NCBI RefSeq assembly: GCF_002077155.1 | Contig: NZ_CP015027.1 | Coordinates: 676,001 to 740,000 of the forward strand | Source of the DNA: Sporosarcina sp. P33 | Lineage (GTDB): Bacteria > Bacillota > Bacilli > Bacillales_A > Planococcaceae | Length of the DNA: 64,000 bases | Direction: 5' to 3' | Part shown: in pieces, positions 8,881 to 17,933 of the stretch | Layout of the letters: every line of letters starts with the position of its first letter | Position numbering within the stretch: position 1 is the first letter of the stretch | Program-made: the position numbers and the translations under genes | Notes under the pieces: generated by a model | The model's database searches: none | What the model was told of the DNA's origin: nothing | Seen by the model: only the letters and a program-made list of their open reading frames with translations

Positions 8881-10200
8881 ATGAAAAGTTTTACAAAATT
8901 CGATACGATAAAGTTAGGGCTAACGATGTTTGCCCTCTTTTTTGGCGCGGGAAATATGATTTTTCCGCCTCTTCTCGGTCAGCAGGCCGGTACACAGACG
9001 TGGATCACACTGGCTGGATTTTTAATTACAGGTGTCGGCCTGCCTTACCTCGGCGTCGTCGCTGTGACAATGAGCGGAAATCAATTAAGCGATTTGGCAA
9101 GTAAAGCATCTCCTTTATTCGCCATGATCTTCCCTCTTATTGTCTATCTCTCCATCGGTCCTTTCTTTGGTATGCCAAGAACTGCAACGGTATCATTTGA
9201 AATTGCGGTATCGCCATTTGTGCCCGCTTCAGCTGAAACATTGGCTTTGGCAATTTTCTCCATTACCTTCTTTGCAATCACGATTTGGCTGGCATTAAAG
9301 CCGAATAAAATTGTGGACCGTTTCGGCAGTATTCTGACCCCTGCCCTGCTGGCTATCGTTACATTGATTATCGTGACAGGAATTATAAAGCCTGTTGGTC
9401 AAGCCGGCCCCGCCATGGAGCCATTCACAGAAGCGCCTTTTGCAAAGGGATTTATTGAAGGATATGGAACTATGGATGCGATTGCCGCACTCGTTTTTGC
9501 GATTATAGTCATTAACGCTGTGAAGGCAAAAGGCATTACAGACCGCAAAGCAATCACTTCGATTACGATGAAAGCCGGAACCATTGCTGTGGTGGGCTTA
9601 AGTCTGGTCTATGCAGGCCTTGCGTATTTGGGATCGACAAGCCGTATTGTGGCGGAAGGTGCGGATAACGGAGGCGATATTTTAGCGAAGCTTGCATATG
9701 CGCTGATGGGAAACAGCGGATTGTATCTGCTCGGTCTCGCTGTTACACTTGCCTGTTTGACAACAGCTGTCGGGCTGGTCTCCGCGAGTTCTACCTATCT
9801 ATCCAAGATGATACCCGGGATTTCATACAAAATGCTCGTATTCGTAATTTGTACATTTACTACTATCGTGGCGAATATCGGCTTAACAAAATTGCTTGAA
9901 ATTACGCTGCCGGTATTAATCGGCGTTTATCCGCTGGCAATTGTGCTGATTTCATTCCGGCTGTTTCACCCGTTATTTAAAGGCTATCACGAAGTGTATA
10001 TCCTCGGATTGCTTGCTGCCGGTATTATCGGGTTCTTTGATCTGCTGAGTGCATTCAAAATCAATCTGGGACCGGTTACATATTTTTTGAAGTTTCTGCC
10101 TTTATATGAACAAGGCCTTGGCTGGATCATTCCCGCACTCGTATTCGGTCTGATCGGCTTTATCGTTGCCTATGCCCAGCGGAAACCGCTAGTTGAATAA
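8881..10200 (+). CDS. brnQ: branched-chain amino acid / cation symporter
   Basis: LIVCS-family transporter importing Leu, Ile and Val with Na+ or H+. The 439-residue polytopic protein has about 12 hydrophobic segments and begins with the family motif FALFFGAGNMIFPP. An upstream in-frame ATG at 8821 exists, but AGGAGG just before 8881 fixes the start there. It is monocistronic with its own promoter and terminator. Confidence 0.94.
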   Translation: MKSFTKFDTIKLGLTMFALFFGAGNMIFPPLLGQQAGTQTWITLAGFLITGVGLPYLGVVAVTMSGNQLSDLASKASPLFAMIFPLIVYLSIGPFFGMPRTATVSFEIAVSPFVPASAETLALAIFSITFFAITIWLALKPNKIVDRFGSILTPALLAIVTLIIVTGIIKPVGQAGPAMEPFTEAPFAKGFIEGYGTMDAIAALVFAIIVINAVKAKGITDRKAITSITMKAGTIAVVGLSLVYAGLAYLGSTSRIVAEGADNGGDILAKLAYALMGNSGLYLLGLAVTLACLTTAVGLVSASSTYLSKMIPGISYKMLVFVICTFTTIVANIGLTKLLEITLPVLIGVYPLAIVLISFRLFHPLFKGYHEVYILGLLAAGIIGFFDLLSAFKINLGPVTYFLKFLPLYEQGLGWIIPALVFGLIGFIVAYAQRKPLVE

Positions 10201-10224
10201 TCAAATGAATAATTACTGATGATG

Positions 10225-10254
10225 AAAAGCCTGCGGATTTCCGCAGGCTTTTTT
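10225..10254. terminator. bidirectional terminator between brnQ and argH
   Basis: AAAAGCCTGCGG-attt-CCGCAGGCTTTTTT. A T-tract is present on both strands, so it can serve convergent brnQ (+) and argH (-). Confidence 0.92.
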
Positions 10255-10369
10255 GATACCTATAAATTGGAAGTGCAGCTTCGCCTAGTGGTTCCCTGAA
10301 ACTGCGGATCGGTCAAGTTGCCCGATTATGCGGGTGCGGGTTGATGAAGAGAGCTGCTTCATCTGCCTC

Positions 10370-11692
10370 TTACTCGCCTTTCATCAATCCTTTGTTACCC
10401 TTTGTAATAATTGTTTCATAGTCAATATAATCGTAGATATCATTTTCAATTTGCTCACTGAATTGCTGAAGCTCCCCAACTGTCAAGTCTTCAATCGCTT
10501 TGTTTTCCTGCTCGCAATAGATGATCATTTTACCGACGATTTCGTGGGCATCACGGAATGGTGTGCCTTTAGCGACCAAATAATCGGCCACTTCCGTTGC
10601 ATTCAGAAATCCGCCTTTGATGGCTGCTTTCATTTGATCAGCATTCACTTGTAATGTATCTATCATTTTGGACATCACTTCCAGGCAATCCAATACCGTA
10701 TCAAGCGCATCAAAGAATTGTTCTTTATCTTCCTGCATGTCCTTATTATATGTCAGCGGTAAACCTTTCAATGTCGTCAGCAGTGCAAACAGCGAGCCAT
10801 ATACACGTCCTGTCTTCCCGCGGATCAGTTCAGCCGCATCCGGATTTTTCTTTTGCGGCATGATGCTGCTTCCTGTGGAATATGCATCCGAGATCGTGAC
10901 GAAGCGGAATTCCTGGCTGCTCCAAAGAATCAGCTCTTCACTCAGACGGCTCATGTGCATCATGATCAGTGAGAAATCAGACAGTAGTTCCAACAGATAG
11001 TCGCGGTCGCTGACGCCGTCGAGGAAATTATCAACAGGCTTATCAAAACCGAGCAAGTCCGTTGTCACCTGACGGTCAATATCATGCGTCGTACCCGCAA
11101 GTGCGCCGCAGCCCAGCGGATTTTCATTCAGTATCTCTGCGGCATTTTGCACACGCTTTTTATCGCGTTTGAACATTTCCGCGTAAGCGCCCAAATGATG
11201 TCCGAATGTCACAACTTGTGCGCGCTGCAAATGTGTATAGCCTGGCATGATGACATTATTTGCTTTGCCTTTCGCTTCAAGCGAATCGATCAGCACCTGT
11301 AATGCATCCATAACGACAGCTGTTTGATTCCTTGCATACTGTCTCATATCGACCGCTACCTGGTCGTTTCGGCTGCGCGCTGTATGTAATTTTTTGCCGG
11401 CTTCCCCCACCCGTTCGGTCAAGTGCATTTCAACGAATGAATGGATATCTTCATAGTTGCCTTCGATCGGTAATGCGCCTGATTCAATATCTGCTAAAAT
11501 AGACTGTAATCCGTTAACGAGCAATTCGCCTTCTTCAGGTGATAATAGATCTGAATGAACTTGCATCGTGACATGCGCGAGACTCCCCGCGATATCCTCT
11601 TTGTACAGCCGATAATCAACGGGCAGGGAGCTGTTGAACTTCTCCATGATTTCATCTGCTTTACTGCTAAAACGTCCGCCCCAAAGTTTCAT
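10370..11692 (-). CDS. argH: argininosuccinate lyase
   Basis: Splits argininosuccinate into arginine and fumarate. The 440-residue fumarase/aspartase-superfamily protein has the hallmark GSSIMPQKKNPD loop and starts MKLWGGRF as expected. ATG 11692 follows GGAGAGG. In most Bacillales argG lies immediately upstream; here no argG is present and the next gene upstream is divergent and unrelated. Confidence 0.97.
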   Translation of the reverse strand: MKLWGGRFSSKADEIMEKFNSSLPVDYRLYKEDIAGSLAHVTMQVHSDLLSPEEGELLVNGLQSILADIESGALPIEGNYEDIHSFVEMHLTERVGEAGKKLHTARSRNDQVAVDMRQYARNQTAVVMDALQVLIDSLEAKGKANNVIMPGYTHLQRAQVVTFGHHLGAYAEMFKRDKKRVQNAAEILNENPLGCGALAGTTHDIDRQVTTDLLGFDKPVDNFLDGVSDRDYLLELLSDFSLIMMHMSRLSEELILWSSQEFRFVTISDAYSTGSSIMPQKKNPDAAELIRGKTGRVYGSLFALLTTLKGLPLTYNKDMQEDKEQFFDALDTVLDCLEVMSKMIDTLQVNADQMKAAIKGGFLNATEVADYLVAKGTPFRDAHEIVGKMIIYCEQENKAIEDLTVGELQQFSEQIENDIYDYIDYETIITKGNKGLMKGE

Positions 11693-11832
11693 TGTTCATC
11701 AAACCTCTCCAATTGTATTTTTATGCGAATTCATGTATGAATCATATCGACGTTACACAGTTGTAACGGTTCTATTCTTTTATAATGACACAGTGACAGA
11801 CATTTTTCTACTTTCAGTTATACAGCAAAAAG

Positions 11833-11861
11833 TTGCATAAACAGCGGAGTCATGCGATAAT
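11833..11861 (+). promoter_or_regulatory. promoter of CDF exporter leader
   Basis: -35 TTGCAT (11833-11838), 17-nt spacer, -10 GATAAT (11856-11861). The implied start is near 11868, giving a ~135-nt leader that contains the terminator at 11932-11963. Confidence 0.65.
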
Positions 11862-11931
11862 AGATGCACTACAAATGAATGAGTGATGGCAATGAGAAAC
11901 TTTGTCCCAAACCAACAATTAAAATGTATCC

Positions 11932-11963
11932 AAACCTCGCCTGCACTAGGCGAGGTTTTTTTG
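11932..11963 (+). terminator. intrinsic terminator inside the 5' leader of the CDF gene
   Basis: An 11-bp stem AAACCTCGCCT / AGGCGAGGTTT with a GCACT loop and a run of T lies only 39 nt before the next start codon and downstream of a plausible promoter. It could be an attenuator or the end of a ~95-nt small RNA. Confidence 0.85.
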
Positions 11964-12001
11964 TTGCTTAAAGGAAACACTAGCAGAGGAGAGAAACTAT
12001 T

Positions 12002-12907
12002 ATGACTACCCGTACACAGGAACATTCTTTTTCTTCGGTCCTGGCTATCTGGATCAGCCTAATTAGTAATATTGTGTTAACTGTTTTAAAACTCATCGTT
12101 GGTTTCATTTTCAAGAGCCCCGTTCTGCTCGCAGACGGTTTCCACAACGCAGGAGATGTGGTCGCTTCAGCGGCTGCGCTGACATCCATGCGGATTTCAA
12201 AACGGCCTGCTGATGAAGATCATCCGTACGGTCACGGTAAAGCGGAAGTCATCGGTTCCAGTATCGTAGCGATTATTTTAGGTTTAGCTTCCATTTATAT
12301 TGCATTTGAAGCCGTACTGGCGTTATTTGAAGAACCGGCAGCTGCGAGTACAATTGCATTGCTCACGGCAGTCTTATCACTTGTGTGGAAATATGTATTG
12401 TATGTGTATACAATACGCGTCGGAAAGGCTGAAAACAGTAAAGGACTCATCGCGACGGCCTATGATCATTTAGCGGATGTTTACGCCTCGCTTGCAGCAG
12501 TTGTCGGAATCGGACTCGCGTTACTCGGTGATGCCTACGATTGGCCGCTGCTGGCTTATGGTGATCCAATAGCGGGGATCATTGTATCCATTCTTGTATT
12601 CAAGATTGCCATGGAAATTGGTAAAGAAAGCGTCGACATTTTAATGGAGAAAAGTGTTTGCGATGACCGTCTTCTCTCCTTTGAAGAGCTGATCTGCTCA
12701 ATTCCTGAAGTGAAACGAATTGACCGTCTTCGCGCAAGAGAGCATGGCCACTATGTATTGGTCGATATTCGCATCGGTGTCGCCGGTGATTTGACAATTC
12801 AGGAAGGACATATCATCTCTAGCAGATTGCGCAATTTAATTATGGCTGAAAATGAAGATGTCGATGAAGTGTTAATTCACTTAAATCCGTGGTATCCCGA
12901 AAAATAA
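12002..12907 (+). CDS. cation diffusion facilitator (divalent metal exporter)
   Basis: 301-residue CDF-family antiporter with six predicted membrane helices and a C-terminal cytoplasmic ferredoxin-like metal-sensing domain (from about residue 210). Metal-site candidates are ADGFHNAGD in TM2 and YDHLADV in TM5. The HPYGHGKAE loop is typical of the MneP/MntE-like branch, so Mn2+ (or Fe/Zn) export is likely but not certain. GGAGAG precedes the ATG. A terminator-like hairpin in its leader suggests conditional read-through. Confidence 0.9.
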   Translation: MTTRTQEHSFSSVLAIWISLISNIVLTVLKLIVGFIFKSPVLLADGFHNAGDVVASAAALTSMRISKRPADEDHPYGHGKAEVIGSSIVAIILGLASIYIAFEAVLALFEEPAAASTIALLTAVLSLVWKYVLYVYTIRVGKAENSKGLIATAYDHLADVYASLAAVVGIGLALLGDAYDWPLLAYGDPIAGIIVSILVFKIAMEIGKESVDILMEKSVCDDRLLSFEELICSIPEVKRIDRLRAREHGHYVLVDIRIGVAGDLTIQEGHIISSRLRNLIMAENEDVDEVLIHLNPWYPEK

Positions 12908-12939
12908 TCCGTTATACTTACTATCGAGGAGTGAATGAA

Positions 12940-13395
12940 ATGAATCCATTAACAATCAACACGATAGAAATTTGTGTGAAAGAAACAGAAGAAATCCAGC
13001 GTACCCCAGATGAGCGTTTTTTACAGCAGCCGATTTCTTATTTGAAGTCAGAGATCACTGAATTCCTTTTTATTGATTCTCCTGATTTCGACAACATTCA
13101 AGTCGATTCGCTTGTACTGGAAGTAGATGATATGTTTAAGACATATATGGCACTGTTCGGCTTACAGGGCAGAAAAAAAGAAGGCGAAGCAATCCGTTCA
13201 TATATTGAAGAAAAGCTTCAGCATCAGCTGACCGGTTTTAGCATGTCATTTTCAGACAATGAAGGTTTCTGGGAAGTGAATATGCCGCTTGATCCAATCG
13301 AAGGGTTTAACGAAAGCATGCCGATTCAAGATGCCCTGCAGCTGCTTCATGACGCACTTGGCGGCCTGAATGAAATGAGAACGGAAAACCAATGA
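12940..13395 (+). CDS. conserved hypothetical protein
   Basis: 151-residue soluble acidic protein with no motif I recognise. Start at ATG 12940 with GAGGAG 8 nt upstream; the longer frame that begins inside the CDF gene has no ribosome binding site. The stop overlaps the next gene as ATGA, so the two are probably co-translated with the methyltransferase downstream. No signal peptide or membrane segment. Confidence 0.8.
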   Translation: MNPLTINTIEICVKETEEIQRTPDERFLQQPISYLKSEITEFLFIDSPDFDNIQVDSLVLEVDDMFKTYMALFGLQGRKKEGEAIRSYIEEKLQHQLTGFSMSFSDNEGFWEVNMPLDPIEGFNESMPIQDALQLLHDALGGLNEMRTENQ

Positions 13396-14327
13396 CTTCT
13401 CAATTTTTGTATACGTATATCCGGCATCGCGATGAGCAAGAATTATGCCGGATGGAAATGCGGGCTTTCTTCGGGAAGGATGTCAGCGGCAATGTGCTGA
13501 AAAGCGATATTGCAGTTGACCCTTCCCGAAGCCCATTTATGCAGGCCCGGCTTGAAGTGTGGCTGGAAGCGGATAGTATAGAACAATTAGAAGAGAAATC
13601 TTCCCGTCTGGATGTGGCTCCGCTATTTAAAACCGTCTGCCTGAATGATATGGAACTCAGCGGAACATCCAGAATTGGCCATGCGAGACGGAGGGAAATC
13701 GAACGTAAAATCGGGCTTCAGATTACAGGTGAACCCGAACTGGATGACCCGGAATTGCTGATTGGAATTATGCACATCGATGAACGCTGGTATGCGGGTG
13801 AATTACTCTACAGTTCTTCCGACTGGCATGTTCATCAGCAGAAGCCGCATATGTACTCCACTGCACTTGGCACACGATTGGCAAGAACTGCAGTTAATAT
13901 TGCAGTACCTCACCCGGAAGGCATACGGGTAATCGATCCATGCTGCGGAATTGGCACGGTATTAGTCGAAGCCTTGTCGATGGGAATTCCAATTGAAGGC
14001 CGGGATATTAATCCGCTTGTAGTCTACGGATCGCGCAAAAATATAGCCCACTTTGGTTTAGAAGGCAGCGTTACGATCGGACCGATTGCGGAAGTGAACG
14101 AAATGTACGATGTTGCAATTATCGACATGCCGTATAATCTGTTTACGCATATTACAGCTGAAGGGCAACTTGAAATATTAAAAGAAGCACGGCGCATCGC
14201 CAAACGCTGTTTGATTATTACTATTGAAAACATGGATGAAATGCTTGAAATCTCCGGTTTTGAAATTACGGACCGGTGCCTTGCACGCAAAGGAACATTT
14301 TCTCGCGAAGTCATCTTATGTACATAA
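13392..14327 (+). CDS. putative RNA/DNA methyltransferase (Trm11/RlmL-like)
   Basis: 311-residue class-I SAM-dependent methyltransferase. The C-terminal catalytic half has the SAM motif VIDPCCGIGTVLVEA, an acidic ribose-binding residue in GRDINPLV, and a DMPYN motif equivalent to the N/D-PP-Y amino-methyltransferase site. The N-terminal half (residues 1-~150) is less characteristic and may be the substrate-binding part, as in tRNA guanine-N2 methyltransferases. It overlaps the preceding gene by 4 nt. Target base unknown. Confidence 0.82.
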   Translation: MTSQFLYTYIRHRDEQELCRMEMRAFFGKDVSGNVLKSDIAVDPSRSPFMQARLEVWLEADSIEQLEEKSSRLDVAPLFKTVCLNDMELSGTSRIGHARRREIERKIGLQITGEPELDDPELLIGIMHIDERWYAGELLYSSSDWHVHQQKPHMYSTALGTRLARTAVNIAVPHPEGIRVIDPCCGIGTVLVEALSMGIPIEGRDINPLVVYGSRKNIAHFGLEGSVTIGPIAEVNEMYDVAIIDMPYNLFTHITAEGQLEILKEARRIAKRCLIITIENMDEMLEISGFEITDRCLARKGTFSREVILCT

Positions 14328-14330
14328 TGG

Positions 14331-14367
14331 AAGACGGACGGGAAACTTTTCTTCCCTCCGTCTTTTT
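14331..14367 (+). terminator. terminator after methyltransferase gene
   Basis: Stem AAGACGGA-(c)-GGGAA / TTCCC-TCCGTCTT followed by TTTTT. Confidence 0.88.
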
Positions 14368-14761
14368 CATTTCACTTCGATAATGCCAGCCATGTATTGG
14401 TAATTCCGAGATGCCTGCATAGGATTTTCAGCTCTTTAATCTTCTGTTATGAATACTATGGTGCCTATAGATTTCATCAAATTCACCGGTGAATAGGCCA
14501 GACAAAGCGCTAAGCTGCAAAACAATTGAAAAATACCTTTCACGCAGACACTTCCCCTTTGAAATAATTCTTTTATAAAACAATTTTATACTATATACTA
14601 CAAATATCTTCCTTCTTTTCAGACATTTCAGTATAGCCTTCTATTTTACGAAATGTGTGAACTTTGTAAAACGGGGGAAATAAAAGTAACAAAGCATGTA
14701 TCCTATGTATGTTTTGAATAGTTTTCTGCGGAGTTTTATTATTATCGAAGGAGTGAAGTCT
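14368..14761. other. gene-poor gap
   Basis: About 390 nt without a convincing gene. It is AT-rich toward the right end and carries the leader of the next small gene. A short open minus-strand stretch (about 14425-14520) has no ribosome binding site and is not called. Confidence 0.6.
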
Positions 14762-14965
14762 ATGTTTATCAGCCTCATGAAGCTTTTTAGTATTCTTTAT
14801 CTATGGACGTGGTTCGTCTGGCCTTTCATATTTGTCATCTCTATAATTTACGCGATTAAAGCATTAGTAAAAGAAGAACCTGTCTTTATGAAACCGGCTA
14901 TCATTGCATCTGTAGCTTTATTAATCATTCTGGCCGGAATTTCTTCTCCGTCATTATTTTCATGA
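14762..14965 (+). CDS. small membrane protein, unknown
   Basis: 67 residues with two hydrophobic helices (about 8-33 and 44-62) separated by a short charged linker (KALVKEEP). Start at ATG 14762 behind AAGGAGTG; a longer frame from 14696 lacks a ribosome binding site. No family recognised. Confidence 0.65.
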   Translation: MFISLMKLFSILYLWTWFVWPFIFVISIIYAIKALVKEEPVFMKPAIIASVALLIILAGISSPSLFS

Positions 14966-15122
14966 TCTGATCCGCAAGCACCGTCCAAGGGATCATACAG
15001 CCTCCTCGCTGACTGCTTCTTTTCACAAAACGACAGCCGCCAGGCCGCAATTTCTTGCACATCTCAATAAATATCCCCCAGCGGATTCCATTAAAAATGT
15101 CAGTAAAATTTACAAAAATGCC

Positions 15123-15300
15123 GCTGGGACAAAATTAAAAATAAAGTTGGTTCCCCTGCGCTCCAAAAGGCACGCTTTCCGCGGGGCGCGCTTGAGCCTC
15201 CTCGTCGCTGGCGCTCCTGCGGGGTCTCAACATTCGCGCTAAATCCCGCAGGAGTCGGCCTTTTTCCGCTCCGGTCCACTCAAATGCTTTGCAAAGTATT
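15123..15300. repeat. Bacillales-type intergenic GC-rich repeat
   Basis: A GC-rich block in AT-rich surroundings, with the pattern gctttccgcgggg…gagcctcctcg…gctcctgcggggtct…cccgcaggagtc. It folds through CTCCTGCGGG / CCCGCAGGAG. Its wording resembles a dispersed repeat common in Bacillaceae/Planococcaceae intergenic regions (from memory). It is flanked by gctgggac at 15123 and gtcccag near 15370, which may mark its ends. Confidence 0.7.
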
Positions 15301-15317
15301 TATTAAAAAATAGACAT

Positions 15318-15361
15318 AAAAAAAGCGTAAGGGAATAATATAAACTCCTTTACGCTTTTTT
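15318..15361 (-). terminator. pepA terminator
   Basis: AAAAAAGCGTAA…/…TTTACGCTTTTTT stem with T-runs on both strands. It lies 33 nt after the pepA stop on the minus strand. Confidence 0.85.
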
Positions 15362-15393
15362 CATATTATGTCCCAGTCTCATTCTTTACATGG

Positions 15394-16761
15394 TTATTTA
15401 GACAGTGAAGCTGTAAAATCTGCGAGCAATCTGGCACCGTAGCCTGTTGCGGATTTAGTGTAGTATCCTTTTGGCTTCTGCTTATCCATGACACCCGCCA
15501 TATCCACGTGCAGCCAATTCGTTTCCGGAGCAAACTTGCGCAGGAATAGAGCTGCCGTGATCGATCCTGCAACGGATAACGAACTGATATTATTAATATC
15601 CGCGTACGCACTGTCCAGCGATTCTTCGTACTCATCCACCAACGGAAGCGGCCAGATGAAGTCGCCGTTTTGGTCGCCAATTTTCTTCATTTGATAAGAC
15701 AGTTCTTCATCACCGAAGACCCCGCCTATTTCCGTGCCGAGTGCGCTGACAACTGCACCTGTCAATGTCGCAATGTCCACCGTGTAGTCTGCGCCAAGTT
15801 CTCCTGCACGGATTAATCCGTCCGCTAAAATGAGCCGGCCTTCTGCATCGGTGTTACCGACTTGGACACTGATGCCGTTTTTAAATTGAATGACTTCGCC
15901 CGGCATCACTGCATCCGGCCCCGGTGTGTTTTCCACCATTGGAATAAGCACTGCGACATTCACTTTAGCGTCAGAGTGTGCAAGAAGCGATAAGGCGCCG
16001 CTAACCGCTGCCGAGCCGCCCATATCCATGCGCATATCACTGTCATCACGGCCGCCTTTTAAGCTGATGCCGCCTGAATCGTACGTTACGCCTTTTCCGA
16101 CAAGAGCGACAAGCGGCTTCGATGCATCTGTCTGCAATGTCATTTCGACGAATGAAGGGTCATATTTACTGCCCCGGCACACTGTCAATACGCCGTTCAT
16201 TTCACGCTCTTCGATTTCTTTTTTGGTCAGTACGTCAATTTTCACTTTCGTATCCTTGAAATGGTCTTTCAATATCTCAGGATATGTCTCCGGATTTAAG
16301 ACATCAGAAAGTTCATTCATTAAATCACGAGAAAATGCCATGGCTGCTGCCCGCACTTCCCCTGATTTCACTGCGGCCGAGTCTGCTCCATTTACTTGCA
16401 GTTTCGTTACTGGATCCGCTTTCTTGGACTGATAACGATCGAAATTATATGCCCCCAAGTGCCATCCTTCCACAAACGCAGTGACTGCATCATCAACTGC
16501 TGACCACTTTTGCCCGAGCTGATCTGCACGTATGGAAGCAGACGCCACTTTTTGTGCGGCAAGACTCCGGGACATCTCCCCTGCAACATTGCGAATCGCT
16601 TCTAACGACTTCCACTCTTTATCTTTTATGACAACAAGCTGTTTTCCGTCATGAACAAATGTAGAAAATCCTCCCGTCTGATTGTCTACGAATTGTTTTA
16701 CCAATTGATTTTTAGTTACTCGTCCGTCATTTGCGAATAAAATTTCTGCATGAATTTGCAT
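15394..16761 (-). CDS. pepA: leucyl aminopeptidase (M17)
   Basis: Dinuclear-metal cytosolic aminopeptidase removing N-terminal residues from peptides. The C-terminal catalytic domain shows VGKGVTYDSGGISLK, RMDMGG and the family signature NTDAEGRL, which hold the metal-binding Lys, Asp and Glu residues. The start is ATG 16761 (455 residues) with GGGAG upstream; the GTG 21 nt earlier lies within the ribosome-binding region. Single gene with its own terminator. Confidence 0.94.
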   Translation of the reverse strand: MQIHAEILFANDGRVTKNQLVKQFVDNQTGGFSTFVHDGKQLVVIKDKEWKSLEAIRNVAGEMSRSLAAQKVASASIRADQLGQKWSAVDDAVTAFVEGWHLGAYNFDRYQSKKADPVTKLQVNGADSAAVKSGEVRAAAMAFSRDLMNELSDVLNPETYPEILKDHFKDTKVKIDVLTKKEIEEREMNGVLTVCRGSKYDPSFVEMTLQTDASKPLVALVGKGVTYDSGGISLKGGRDDSDMRMDMGGSAAVSGALSLLAHSDAKVNVAVLIPMVENTPGPDAVMPGEVIQFKNGISVQVGNTDAEGRLILADGLIRAGELGADYTVDIATLTGAVVSALGTEIGGVFGDEELSYQMKKIGDQNGDFIWPLPLVDEYEESLDSAYADINNISSLSVAGSITAALFLRKFAPETNWLHVDMAGVMDKQKPKGYYTKSATGYGARLLADFTASLSK

Positions 16762-16806
16762 GGTGTTAATTACTCCCTTCACTATTTCGGTTTCCTAAAT
16801 AGTTTA

Positions 16807-16962
16807 TCACTTTTTGCCTGACAGCGCTAAGAAGAGCGTTGCTAATGGTCCCAGAAATAACGAAAGAATAAACCAGTTTAATCCGCTTCGGTTTTTCCCT
16901 TGTGCCAATACTGCATTAATTAAAGCTAATGTGCCCCATCCGACAAAATATCCTTCGTTCAT
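16807..16962 (-). CDS. small membrane protein, unknown
   Basis: 51-residue protein with two short hydrophobic stretches (…GTLALINAVLA… and …FILSLFLGPLATLFLALSG…) and a basic tail. ATG 16962 follows GGAGTGATC at good spacing. It may be co-transcribed with pepA, whose start lies 45 nt downstream. It has the look of a phage-holin-sized or superinfection-immunity-like small protein, but no function can be assigned. Confidence 0.72.
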   Translation of the reverse strand: MNEGYFVGWGTLALINAVLAQGKNRSGLNWFILSLFLGPLATLFLALSGKK

Positions 16963-17040
16963 AGATGATCACTCCATAGTCTGATTGTATAATATGTATA
17001 CGAATTGCGTGCAGGATTGGTTTCATTGTCTTTTTCACGC

Positions 17041-17072
17041 AAAAAAAAGGAACATTTGGCATGTCCCTTTTG
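17041..17072 (-). terminator. terminator after the 78-residue hypothetical gene
   Basis: AAAAGGGACAT-gcc-AAATGTTCCTTTT with eight T on the minus strand. Confidence 0.88.
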
Positions 17073-17086
17073 TTTGGCGCGCTTCA

Positions 17087-17323
17087 TCAGCTGTTGATAG
17101 ATGTAGGTGCGCTGTCATCATTCGCATTTTCATAATTTTGATTGCCGACTTTCGCCCGGATTTCCTCTTCAGTCAGCGGCGGCGGTATTTCATGTTCCGC
17201 CAGCGCTGCCGTTTCAGGCGGAACTTCTACATTTTCTGTTGCAGCATTTTTGGCATTCATTTCCCGTCCGTATTGCTCGCGCTGTTCCACAGTAGTGCGT
17301 TGATCTTTTGATAAATCAGCCAT
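17087..17323 (-). CDS. small acidic hypothetical protein
   Basis: 78 residues, charged and Pro/Glu-rich, probably largely disordered. Start at ATG 17323 with GGGGTGAC 7 nt upstream; the longer GTG frame at 17350 has no ribosome binding site. No family recognised. Confidence 0.7.
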   Translation of the reverse strand: MADLSKDQRTTVEQREQYGREMNAKNAATENVEVPPETAALAEHEIPPPLTEEEIRAKVGNQNYENANDDSAPTSINS

Positions 17324-17411
17324 TACGTCACCCCAATTTTCTGTTTTCACTTATTTTTCCCGATATTTGCTATACTAAACCTGCTGAGATAAATGAAAGG
17401 AGCGGAAGTGA

Positions 17412-17855
17412 TTGACATCGATTTTAGTGGATGCAGACGGCTGTCCAGTGATTAATGAAACGATAGAGGTCGCCAAAGAATTTACCTTGCCATGCGTGCT
17501 GATCTGTGATACAGCACATGAAATGCATCGGGAAGGTGCGGAAACGATTATGGTTTCTAAAGGAGCGGATGCCGTGGATTTCGTTCTGGTGAACCGCATC
17601 AAAAAAGGTGACATTGTCGTTACACAGGATTATGGCCTGGCAGCAATGGCGCTGGCAAAACAGGGATTACCTATCGATCAAAACGGCCGGTGGTATACAA
17701 ATGACAATATTGATCAATTACTCGCTGCGCGTCATAAAGCACAGAAGATCCGTCGTGCAGGCGGACGTTTACGCGGTCCGAAAAAACGGACAGTTGAACA
17801 GACAGAAGGTTTTATCGCAAGTTTACGAAAGCTGTGCCAATCCATTCAGCAATAA
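17412..17855 (+). CDS. yqxD: YaiI/YqxD family protein (UPF0178/DUF188)
   Basis: 147-residue conserved protein with a PIN-like fold. Motifs are ILVDADGCPV at the N-terminus, VTQDYGLAAMAL in the middle and the RRAGGRLRGPKKRT basic segment. The start is TTG 17412 behind AAAGGAG. Proposed nuclease-like fold; cellular role unknown. The product family is clear, the function is not. Confidence 0.92.
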   Translation: MTSILVDADGCPVINETIEVAKEFTLPCVLICDTAHEMHREGAETIMVSKGADAVDFVLVNRIKKGDIVVTQDYGLAAMALAKQGLPIDQNGRWYTNDNIDQLLAARHKAQKIRRAGGRLRGPKKRTVEQTEGFIASLRKLCQSIQQ

Positions 17856-17888
17856 GTAACATTCTCCCTGATGGTTTTGGCTCACTGT

Positions 17889-17930
17889 AAAAAAATAGGC
17901 CTCCCGCAAAAATAACGGCGGCCTGTTTTT
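17889..17930. terminator. bidirectional terminator between yqxD and cupin gene
   Basis: Stem AGGCC-tc-CCG / CGG-CGGCCT with A-run left and T-run right, so it serves convergent genes. Confidence 0.82.
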
Positions 17931-17933
17931 ATT

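Noticed and set aside
14425..14520. Minus-strand open stretch that could be a gene remnant
   Set aside because: About 30 codons, no ribosome binding site and no recognisable family.
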